Shown: piece by piece, positions 46,973-56,647 of the stretch
How the letters are laid out: every line of letters starts with the position of its first letter
Position numbering within the stretch: the first letter of the stretch is position 1
Origin: Neonectria sp. B-13
Taxonomy: Eukaryota > Ascomycota > Sordariomycetes > Hypocreales > Nectriaceae
Direction of reading: 5' to 3'
Length of the DNA: 64,000 bases
Assembly (NCBI GenBank): GCA_002682825.1
Contig: NOKP01000025.1
Span: 129,746 to 193,745, forward strand
Notes under the pieces: generated by a model
Databases searched by the model: none
What the model was told of the DNA's origin: nothing
The model's input: only the letters and a program-made list of their open reading frames with translations
Translations under genes and position numbers: made by a program

Positions 46973-48785
46973 GGTTATAAATGACCGTCTACGCTTTACA
47001 ATGTCGTGGCAAGGGAGTCGTTGCTAGCAGGAACGTGAAGGGAGGAATGGGGGAGAGTGGTAGCTGCGCACTGAGCAGGGGGAGTGTGATAGGGGCGATG
47101 ATGTCAATGACTTGGGGGGCAATTTGGGTCGCTGGAAGTGTAGGAAACGGGCGAATCTAGATGTAGGTATAGGGGATAGAGATGAAGCTGGGTGAGAAGT
47201 GAAGATGAAGGAGATGGAGGGGGAGAAGGAGGATGCGAAGAGAGGACGGAACTGTTGAGCAGCGGGAAGACGGGATAAATGTGTCGGGACACGGCAGAGA
47301 CCGAGCGAGTGGGGGAGGGTCGCTCGCCCTCGCCATCCCCCTCGCGGGAGACAGCGGCGCGGCATAGGCAATAGCATTGGCACCGGCGAAGCCAATGGCA
47401 GGAGCGATGCAGCTGACATGTGCTTGCGACTTGCGACGTCGGGGCCCGGAAGGGGCAAGAGCCAAGAGGGGAAAGGAGAAGGGGGGGCGAGTAACACGAG
47501 GGGGGATTGCCGTCCTTGCGTCGCGGCCACTACCACTGCCGCTGCCGGAGTAGAGAGATCGATCGCCGAAGATTGCGCACGCGCACACGCAAAAGCTGGC
47601 AAACAGGGCAGGCGTGACTGACAGGTTTGGATTTCGTCGGGTTGACTTTTGCCATGGTGGATCTCACTAAGACTCAACCCCAACTTTCAGGTCACACGGG
47701 TCACACGGGGAGCCGGGGTGGTCCAGGCGCGGCGGAGCCCGCCCCTTGCGGAGCCCCGGCCGACCCCAGAGCCAGAAGGCCCTCGCAGTAAATCATCCAT
47801 GTGGATGGTAAACCATCGCAAATCACCAGCGGGGCAGCAATTTGGGAGCTTGGTTGGTGGACAATCTGTGGGGCCACCCAGATAATGGGGGAAGCGAGGG
47901 CTCGCCCGCCCCCAAGTCTACCCCCAAATGCTGAGAAATGCTGCTGGTCTATCAGATTTGGGGGGGTTGCGCATGGATGGGGATCCGGCATGGGGCTTGC
48001 GCTGGCGACCTACTATTGACTTCGTAAAGCCGGTATTGCTTCAAGTCCCGCTGCTTGTTTGGTGGCTGGGCCTCGCCCTTGGGCCCTGGCTCGGCATGGC
48101 ATACGCGGTAGATGCCCAGCTGCATGGACCTCATCTCATCGCATCGTATCTCGTTTCTCCCTGTTGCGTGTGCGCAATCCTGTCTGACCCTTGTGCAGAG
48201 GTCATGCGGCGCGTGGGTCTCGGAACAAGGCGTGAAACTGGCGTTGGGATGTGCTCTTCTCCCTAGCCTCCATTTACCGGCTTTCCCAACTTATCCAGCC
48301 GAATATATGGAGTCGCAGCCCAACAATAGCCACGCAGTTGGTACCTGCCTTCCATGCCGGTCTAAATTTTAGGCCGCAGTTGTCCCTTCTCTCTTTGGTG
48401 CATCCGGGACTCAGCCGCCGGCCGAAGCCGGTCACGACCAGTCCCGTTGAGACGTGGCTTGCAGGAAAAGGAAGGTGCGACTAAGAAGAAGGTCACGATG
48501 TCTGTTGTAGCCGTCCACCGTCCACCGCCCACCTCATGCCCGCCTACCGCCCACTGTTAACTTTTCGACATCTATCCGCCTGCTATGGACTTAATCCACC
48601 CACGCGAATACTTCGTACCGAGCCTTTGCTTTATTTTTTAGTCAAAGCCCTTTCATCGTTGTCGCTGTGACTCAGGTACACCCGACTTCGTCACTTCCCT
48701 CAACAACTGCCACTTGCACACCATACCAGAACTTGCCCTGAACCAACCCCCACGGTAACCTCATTGACGCACACAAGTCGTGACA
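46973..48785. other. Divergent spacer (1.8 kb)
   Basis: Upstream region of gut1 (minus) and of the gene starting at 48786 (plus). The gut1 side is pyrimidine-rich on the minus strand (about 47040-47520). A TACTTCGTACC word is at about 48609. No gene is supported. Confidence 0.45.
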
Positions 48786-50036
48786 ATGCCGAATCCACAT
48801 TCGGAGAGACGGCAGACCGGGAGACCCGGGCCCACAGACAAGATGTGAGTGCACGGTTTGACTTACCGGAGTATCATCGAGTCGTTGCGCATTTGATAAA
48901 CATAGCTAATGTGTCCCATCAGTCCTTCTATGAGCCCTCACCTCTTGTCTCCAGCGTTTCTGTGCGAAATATCCTCACAGGAAGACCCAGCATCGAAACT
49001 CACTCCACCCAACTCGGGCACTGCCAAACGAGCCCGACTCGATGGCTCGGGTGAAGAGCTTTGCCTCTCGGGACATAAACGTCCGTGTCTGGAAACCCAG
49101 CCACCGTCAGCTTCTCGGTCACCCCCGCTGCATTATCTACAGGCCCCCACATCGTTTTCTTGTCTGGCCATTACTTCCGATGTGCTGGTAGAGGGCCACA
49201 ATTACCGGAAGCATGGCTCTTATCCGCACGTTTCCGGCAATGCCAGTTCGACAGTATCCCTCGGCAATGGATGGCAGAATGACCCAGGGCCTAGGCAGAC
49301 AGCTAACCCCCCAGACCAATACGATGACCCCGAGCTCGAACAAATCCTAGATCATATAGGTGAAGATCTAACCACAGGCACATCACAGGGGATAATCAAC
49401 CAGCATGACACTGAAGAGCCGTTCTCTCTCGAAGATTTCGGTGACGAGGCCATGGCAGAGCTTCTGGAAGACTCAACTTGGGAAGCAGGCCAGATACCGC
49501 CATCAAGCGTGGTGCGAGCATGCGATTGCGATTCCAGGTCGGCCGAGGAGTTTGACCCAGATTTGCAGCATTCTCCTCTCTGCTCTAGCTCAAGTCTCAC
49601 CATTCCGACCAGGGATGACATACTCCTTGACCATGATACTGACTGGGGTCATGTGCATGAGTGTGCACAGAAAGTGCCAAATGCCAATTCACCGGTCGGT
49701 TCCCGAGAGCCGCGGACGTTGCAATCAGTTGGTTGTAAACCGACACAAACCGCATCCCTTTCTCCTACGTCACGTTCCTCGGCTACGAGTAAGCCCAATA
49801 CTCCGAGACCATTTCTTTCGCAGATGCTCCTGAAAGCACACAAAACATTCTTTTACATCCAAGAAATGTTGGATGCCAAGGTAGAGATGTTCAAGAACCA
49901 ACCCGAAGCCGTCTTTGAGCTGTTTGCTCGAGTAGTCTATTCGAGCCGCGAAAACTTTCATCACAAGCAGCATTTTCAGTTTCGGAGCTTGCTCAAAGAA
50001 TGCCCGCCGTATCTGAATGGTGCCCTCCGTGGCTAG
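48786..50036 (+). CDS. Unrecognised protein, 390 aa, followed by an in-frame extension after TAG
   Basis: Exons 48786..48844 and 48923..50036; the 78-nt intron has donor GTGAGT and branch GCTAAT and joins TDK to IPSMSPH. The first 290 residues are Ser/Pro/Asp-rich and probably disordered, with basic pieces (KRARLDG) that may be nuclear signals. Residues about 305-390 form a helical segment containing MLLKAHKTFFYIQEML and MFKNQPEAVFELFARVV. I do not recognise a named family. The frame ends at TAG (50034..50036) but stays open in the same frame for 75 more sense codons, so the annotated C-terminus may be truncated. Confidence 0.72.
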
Positions 50037-50264
50037 GAACTGGGAGCACCTTTGGATTGCGCCAGTCGGGAGTTTTTGAAGCCAAATGTCGCAGGTACCA
50101 AGTGTTTTTGCCAGTGCAAACTAAGACCGGACAACCGATCAAACCCAAAGTGGTCTATTGAGGTGCTTTCAATTCGATTGACGACTTGGAAGGAGATTGA
50201 AGGCGTCATGCATGTGCTCGGGAGGAAGGATTTAGACGAGCCACAACATTTCACGTTGGCTTGA
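50037..50264 (+). other. Same-frame extension of the preceding gene
   Basis: After GGC TAG the frame continues GAA CTG GGA and is open to the stop at 50262..50264. The peptide (ELGAPLDCASREFLKP, then CFCQCKLRPD, WSIEVLSIRLTTWKEI) has a balanced composition typical of a folded domain. It starts without a suitably placed ATG of its own (the first is a short internal one), so it reads as the natural C-terminus of the 390-aa protein. A TGG codon in place of TAG would restore continuity; this is an inference. Confidence 0.6.
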
Positions 50265-50549
50265 CGAGCGATGGAATTGAGTACGATCCTACTGGAGGGT
50301 GCTATTTCAGTTTGATCTGTTGCCTACAAGTGAGGCCTAGGAGCCCAGCACTATCTGTCTTCGCTATAGCTCCTGTTAGCACCAATCGCATGAACTTCTG
50401 TTTCTGATTCCATCCCTGATGCTATTTCCCTATCCCAACCATTCTATGCCCAGTTCAAGTCTATCCAACCATATTCTGAACCACGTCAGATTCCAAACAA
50501 TTCCCTTTGTCCTGTCTAGTCTTGGACAATCCCAGTCTGTACGTCGAGT

Positions 50550-51386
50550 CTAGTTCTTGACGTTGATGAGATGAAGATAGGGACCCATCTTTTCGATCAT
50601 GAGCGGGCGTAGCTCGCGTTGCTCCGTCGCGGTGAGCGGAACGAGGCTACCATGTCGACGGCGCCAGCTCTCGTTTGTTTCACGGAGGGCGGCTTCCTCG
50701 TCCTTGCCTGTGGGGTCGACGAAATGGTATGAGCGATACTCGCAGTTGGTCCAGCCCGTGGCTATGTAGTTGGTCAGCAACGATGATGGCCCTTGACATT
50801 CACACTGTCTGCTGTTGTTCTTGCTATTAAGTGGACGGTGGGGGTACATACCATGCTTCTCGTCGACACCCTGCCAGTCATCCGTCATGAAGTGGAGGAA
50901 TCCGCCATGAGTCACCACAACAATGTGATCATCCCCGTTGCCGGCCGCCTCCCTCAATGTTAGTCGGCCCTTCTTCCCGCGAGCAAGTAGCTTTTCCAGT
51001 GTGGGCTCGTACGGGCTCTCGGCGCCCTTCTCGGTCCATGTCTCCTCGACGCCAGAGTAGTCGGCCTTACCGGCGAACTCGGCGGCGACCTTGGGGACGG
51101 GGGACCCAATGTCGCAGGGCTGCAGAGAGATCTCCTGGAACTCCGGCAGCGCGGTGATGGGGAGCAGGGCGTCGGTGCCGAAGGCCTTGAGGCAGGTGTA
51201 GACGGTGCGGCGCATGGGCGAGGCGATCAGGCGGGTTACCTTGGCGTGGTGCGGGAAGGCGGCGCGCAGGTTGGCACATTGCTGCTCGCCGAGGGGCGTC
51301 AGATCCGGATCGTGCAGTTGCTCGTTGGCGTGGGAGAGGTTGTGGAAGCCTTGGGCGTGGCGGACGAGGTGGATTGTGGGAGCCAT
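50550..51386 (-). CDS. Histidine phosphatase (phosphoglycerate mutase-like) family protein
   Basis: Exons 51386..50852 and 50761..50550, 248 aa. The N-terminal catalytic motif is LVRHAQGFHN (residues about 6-15), with the phosphate-pocket arginine in SPMRRTVYTC and the second catalytic histidine in VVVTHGGFLHF. These define the histidine phosphatase superfamily. Fungal members of this size are usually annotated as phosphoglycerate mutase family proteins of unknown substrate. The 90-nt intron (GTATGT, branch GCTGAC, acceptor ATAG) contains no stop in frame, so retention would insert 30 residues. The first in-frame ATG in a longer open frame lies upstream at 51545 but is not conserved in style; MAPTIHLVRHA was taken as the start. 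Confidence 0.9.
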   Translation of the reverse strand: MAPTIHLVRHAQGFHNLSHANEQLHDPDLTPLGEQQCANLRAAFPHHAKVTRLIASPMRRTVYTCLKAFGTDALLPITALPEFQEISLQPCDIGSPVPKVAAEFAGKADYSGVEETWTEKGAESPYEPTLEKLLARGKKGRLTLREAAGNGDDHIVVVTHGGFLHFMTDDWQGVDEKHGMYPHRPLNSKNNSRQCECQGPSSLLTNYIATGWTNCEYRSYHFVDPTGKDEEAALRETNESWRRRHGSLVPLTATEQRELRPLMIEKMGPYLHLINVKN

Positions 51387-53034
51387 GGTTAATGAAGTTG
51401 CTGGGTTGTGTTGTTGTGTTTTTCTTGTGATGCTGAGGGAGAGAGACTGGGTTCTCAGTGAGTTAATAAGTATGGGAGAGCGAGGGCGAGGGCGAGTAAG
51501 ATTGAGTGCGGGATATAGACAAAGTAGCCAACGGCAGTCCGGCAATCTCAGTCGTCAGCAGGATCACAGGATCGAAGCACAACGATAGGGAAAGCGGAAC
51601 AAGAAGAGGGAAAAACACACCTTATCAGTCTCCTCGTCTAACCAAGGCGAAAGAAAGCCCCTCGACCCGCATACGAATACATCACATCACATCACACACA
51701 CGCCCCCACCTCCCTCCGCCTACCGGAACGGCCACCACGCCCCAGCCAACCAGTGACTCAAAAGGCCCGTCCGGTGCCCGGAGCCGGCGCCGCCATCCAT
51801 GACGGGCGTGGGCCGCCACGCGGCGCCGATTGGTCCGTGCTGCGGTCCGAGGGGGCCGAGGGAGTGGGCCCGGGCCAGGTTGGAAAACCTGCCAAACAAA
51901 CCTTGAACTTGGAAGGGGAGAACGAGCCTTTGCGCGAATTGGATTGATGGCAGGGAAGAGAGGGTGGTGGGAATGCCCACATGGCGCAGCGCGGCAAATG
52001 GACCGTTGTTATTTTCTTTTCTCGCCGGATTCACGCCGTACATTAGACTTACGCCGTGTACGGTTGTTGTGACCAGTTGCAGAGGCAGCGCAATGTTAGT
52101 GGTGGTGGTGAGATGGAAAACCCCGCTGCTTCGCGCTTCGGCTTGCTACTTGCGGGAACCATGAGGGCACACCATCTGCCGGCAGTTCGCTCTAGATCAC
52201 CTGGGGAATGGGATCTGGGATATCTGTACGTATGCGCTTTATCGCCCAGGTCCCATACCCCGCTTGGAATCAAAGTGCGCACTTGACAATGCCACGCCGG
52301 CATCGATCCCGAGTTCTATTTGACTTACGAGTCATCCCTCTTCTCTACCACAGCTTGAATATCTCTCCATATTTACTCCTACTTCGCCTTTCCCTTGTCT
52401 ATATTCTTAACCATGGCATGCAGGCTTAACCTCTAACGTTGCTTGCTCGTACTTGACTAGCGCAGCGCTCACTGGGAAGGGAATGAGGCATTGGCCGGCC
52501 AAAAAAGAATACAACCTCTGAAGCCGTTTATGTCCTCTGCTCACGATCGACATGAACATCCACTTCGCAGGCATCTACATATAAGTCCAACAAAGCCACA
52601 AAGTATCGGGCAATTCTCAAAGAAGACGTGGTGGAAGAAGAGGCATTTTCAGTTCCTGTGGGCTATACAACTTATTTAAAGACGCGCAATCGTTGTTTGG
52701 TTCGACCCCAGATAGTGACAAGCGATGGATGTGGTTCAGTTGTTACCCACCATGCTATTGTAATTCCCACATGTCACGTTCCTTCATTCCAGTACATGCA
52801 AGCCAACTTCAACGACGGGTCGCAATCGCGCAAGGCAGTAACTGAAAGGTATCATAAATCGCGGGATTGCAGCTATCACCTGGGTTGTCCAAGCCTATCG
52901 GATGCCCTGCAGTACATTCTTGTCTCGCCGAACAAAACGGATACCCGCCCAACGCCGGTTCGATAAAGCCCAGTCCGCGACACACGCAAAAACCAACACC
53001 GTCTGACAGTCCCTCGGTTTACCCTGCTTGGCCA
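51387..53034. other. Spacer (1.6 kb) between the phosphatase gene and vps27
   Basis: Both flanking genes are on the minus strand, so this is the promoter of the phosphatase gene and the 3' region of vps27. The first 300 nt are short-repeat rich (GAGGGCGAGGGC near 51480; ACATCACATCAC near 51682). No gene is supported. Confidence 0.45.
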
Positions 53035-55523
53035 TCAAAGCTCAATTAGCGCCTCCTCCTTTACAGGCTGCTGCTGCTGATGAACAGGCTCGTGCGTTGG
53101 CACTGCTGGAAACGGGTCTTGGTTGTAACCGGCGTACGCCCAGCTCTGAGGTGCGGCGGGGGGCGCCTGGTGCTGCTGGGGATGCTGGTGCTGCTGGTGC
53201 TGCTGGGGCATCGATGGTTGCCAATACGCTTGCTGTTGAGGAGGCGGAGCTTGCTGCTGGGGTTGCGAAGGCTGAGGCGATTGAGTCTGCTGGAGTTGCT
53301 GAGGTGGTTGGGCTTGATGGGGTTGGGAGGGTTGAACAGGCTGAGTGACCGACACTGTCTGGGCAGGACTCTGAATCGGGGTTGGCTGTGACGGAACCGA
53401 GTACTGCATCGGTTGCTGTAAATTGGGATAGGAAGACTGAGCGGCTTCAGGGGCCGGTCCTGGGGCCGATGGTCCCACGGGGAGTGTCTGAGGGGTCTGC
53501 TGTTGTGGGAGGTAGTATGTAGCAGTAGGGTCGGCCAGTGGCGTGGCGGTGGATTGCTGAGGCGTCTGGGCTTGCTGGGTCGCATCAAGGGGGGGCTGCT
53601 GTTGGTAAGGATCCTGGGGCGCAGACGGTGCCGATGGCGCCTTATCTTGCCAGCTCTCAGTCCGCTGAAGCTGCTGTGGCGGCAACTGCTGTGGCGGAAG
53701 CTGCTGAGGCGGCAGCTGCTGAGGCGGTGGATATTGTCCAGGTTGGGGCGGTACAGGGCCGTACGATGCGTATTGAGGTTGAGGCGCTGCCTGTGGCGGC
53801 TGGTGCTGATAAAGCTGCTGCTGAGGGGCCTGGTAACTCGCCCGTTGCTGTCCCGTATAAAAGCTCTCTGCTGCTCCTGGATTGCTAGCCATGTGCGCAG
53901 GGATAGAGGGATATGGGCCAGCTAGTTGTCGGGGAGGGAGATTGTATCCACCGAGGCTTTGTTGGTGGTATGCCTTGTTTAGTCTCTCTTCCAGCATGCG
54001 GTCGTAATACCGAACCACGGTCGAGAGCTTTGCATGAAGATCCAAGAGGGTATCTGAAGCCGAGTTAGTCTTGCTGAAACGCTCAAACAGAGATGAAACC
54101 ATACCGTGCTTGCTCATGGCCTCTCCGTACGTCCGTGCCAGTTTAGGGCGTAGTGTTCCAATGCTATCGTAAAGCTCCTGAATCTGGGGCTCTCGGAGGA
54201 TGGTGCCCGGCGGCTGTGTTTGCAAGCGGTCCACCAGTGTCGAAAAGAGGTTGATATTCTCTGCCTCCACAGGCGTCAACTCGTAGTCGTTCTTGGGGAG
54301 AACAAAGTTAGTGGTGCCGGCTCCGGAAGTACCCGACGTCTGTTGCTTGAGCGCTGCGGCATGCCTCTGTTTCTGTTCCTCCATATCGGCCAGAGATGCC
54401 GCAATCGCTGCCTTCAGGTCATCGTCATCCTCTTCAGCTTGCTTAGCAGCGGATGCGTCCCCATTGATCTGGGGGGGGCTCGAGATGGGCTCGGCATATC
54501 CGCGGGTGTGGGTCTTGACCTCTTCCAAGCTCATTGCCAAAGCCTTCTTCAGGTCCTCATCGAATCCTTCATCAACACGGGCATTCCGCGGCTGCATGGC
54601 TGAGGTGCTGCGAGTCTTGTGGGGATACGTGGGCGATCGATCAAGGGAAGGGCTGGTGTCTTTGAAGCCCTTACTGGTGAGTTTGGCATAGCAGCCGTCA
54701 TCGACTCGGACAGGGGTAAGGATTCCAAGATGAGGAAGGGGGACGGTCTTAGTCGAGCACTGCTGGTCGAAGCAGTTTCCACAGTTTCGGCAGTGATGCT
54801 TTCGGTTGGTAAATGTAAAGGGAGTTCGACATCGCATGCATACTTCAGAGTCTGACCACTCCGGGGGCTGCAATTTGTCAGTCTTTAATCATGTCAACCT
54901 CTACCAGTCCTCTCTTACCGCACTGCTGTCAATCATGCTGCTCGAAACCGAAATTTTGGGCGGAAACTGGTGTCCTTCTCGCTGCAACGTCTGGTACACC
55001 TCGCCAATATAGCCAAGATCGTATCGCCCTTCAGTGGCTCCCGCCCACAGCTGTATCAGCTCGAGTATCTTCGATTTAACTTCGGCGTTGACTGCAGCGC
55101 CTCCGACGGCCTGAAGTAGCGACACAAGGTTGTCCATAAACTCGCGAGAGGCGATCTCGGCGAGGAAATGCGATCCGCCATTCTTGACGCATGTATCGGT
55201 AAGCTGGGTATAGGTCAGCTCCAGAACATTTCACATCGGCCAGGGGATGTCATACGCTCAGCGCACTCAGCTGGGAGTTGGGGTTCTTATTGCCGATGCG
55301 CCGCTTGAGCGAGCGCATAGCCTCCTTGGGCGCGACCGTCTTGGATCTAATGATGTCGGAGATTTCGAGGTTCAAGGCAATATCCTCCCTGCGTATCAGG
55401 TCAGTCAGCGAGGAAGAAACGATGACTTTTAGGGTTTGGGGGCGCCTACAGGCTGCTGCTCGTGGCCTTCTCGATCTGCTCGTCCAAGGCCGTGTTGGCC
55501 GAGGACGACCACCAGCTCATCAT
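53035..55523 (-). CDS. vps27: ESCRT-0 subunit Vps27 (VHS-FYVE-UIM-GAT)
   Basis: Exons 55523..55450, 55388..55256, 55203..54919 and 54867..53035, 774 aa. The VHS domain spans about 1-150 ([36 protein letters not shown]). The FYVE-type finger spans about 165-225 with CMRC and the RKHHCRNCG core. Two ubiquitin-interacting motifs follow ([15 protein letters not shown] and [14 protein letters not shown]), then a coiled-coil GAT region at about 330-450, and a Gln/Pro-rich tail of 300 residues. Vps27 with Hse1 recruits ubiquitinated cargo to endosomes. In the finger, two of the usual eight cysteines appear as Asp (FDQQC and VDDGC). Introns are 61, 52 and 51 nt. It is divergent from the Doa4-type gene, with about 1.1 kb between starts. 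Confidence 0.95.
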
Positions 55524-56647
55524 GTTGTGGGCGACGGCGTCGGCGGTAGCGGTTGGGATGGCGGGATGAAGGGAGGGGAGGTGGGCGCTCGGCTGATGGG
55601 TAATCTGGGAGTATTATCGAGGCTCGCAGAAGACAACGAGAGAAGCACAAGAAAGAGATGGATGGAGTTGACGTTGTTGTGGTGGATGTTGGATCGAGGT
55701 TCGCCAGGCTCGCTCCAGGCTGTCGTTGGTTGCCCCAGCCTCAGTCAGTCAGAAGGCGGCGATGAGGTACGACGTAAGGAGGTACAAGACGGGTTAGCTT
55801 CCATGCGTTTGGTCTACCCACGCTAGGTGCCTCTCTAGGCCCCCAGCTCTGCCGCCACTGCCATTGGCCAGGGCATTATTAGGTAAGGAACCTTACCGAA
55901 CAACCCTTGAACCCACTGAAGCAGGCAGCGCTCTCAAGGCCCCGTAGCGCCCAACGGGCAGGGGCTCCTGGGGCCCGAGGGATCCACCACGGGCGCTGTC
56001 CAGTGGGCAGCTCAGCACTGTCTGCCTTGCGTCACAGTGGGCAGGCGACCCGCTAGCAATCCGGACCCGGGACAAGCAAACCTCCAGAAGCCTGCGGCGA
56101 GCAGATGACGACGTTGGCTGTGGCGTACGTGGCTCGTGGGTGCCAAGCTGGGGAAATCCGAAGCGGATACCAGAGCCCGACGACGATATACCTGTGTCAC
56201 CGCACTACCGTAGTGCGGGCCCAAGTACCAGGGTCTCATCCTCACGTACCTCCCCGCGAACCACATGGCCATGAGAGCTGTCGCTAGCCTGAGCGCCGAT
56301 GTCCGGTTCCCTTCTGGTCGGCATGACCGCCGAGTCCCAACTTCCAACAACTCCGCGCCCAAACCATGTCTTTTGCAAGGAGTTTCTTTGAGCGTTTCTT
56401 CAAACAGGTTCTTTGTTCTTAGACGATGCTGTACATTTCCGCGAGAACACCGTGTACGGAGCGTTGATTCGTTGTGCCCTATGTTCCTCCATTATTCCCC
56501 GATACTTGGTTGACTCGTTCATCCCCTCCTCCTACATATTGCTTCCGCACGCACCCGCGACCCGATCCGACTTCGACTCTTTCCATACCGCACTCCCCGA
56601 AGAGACATGATTCGACGATAACCGTTCCTCCCGATTCAACCACTGTG
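55524..56647. other. Divergent promoter region between vps27 and the Doa4-type gene
   Basis: It contains no supported gene. The plus-strand half (about 56380-56640) is a pyrimidine-rich leader in frame with the ubiquitin hydrolase but not resembling protein. It may serve both genes. Confidence 0.55.

Noticed and set aside
49979..50068. Frame-keeping intron that would remove the TAG at 50034
   Set aside because: The donor GTTTCG is poor, no CTRAC branch site is present, and it would delete a segment that looks like part of the folded domain.
56474..56647. Upstream in-frame start for the Doa4-type protein
   Set aside because: The 58 extra codons are Pro/Ser/Thr-rich and coincide with a pyrimidine-rich leader; the ATG at 56648 begins more protein-like sequence. 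It cannot be fully excluded.
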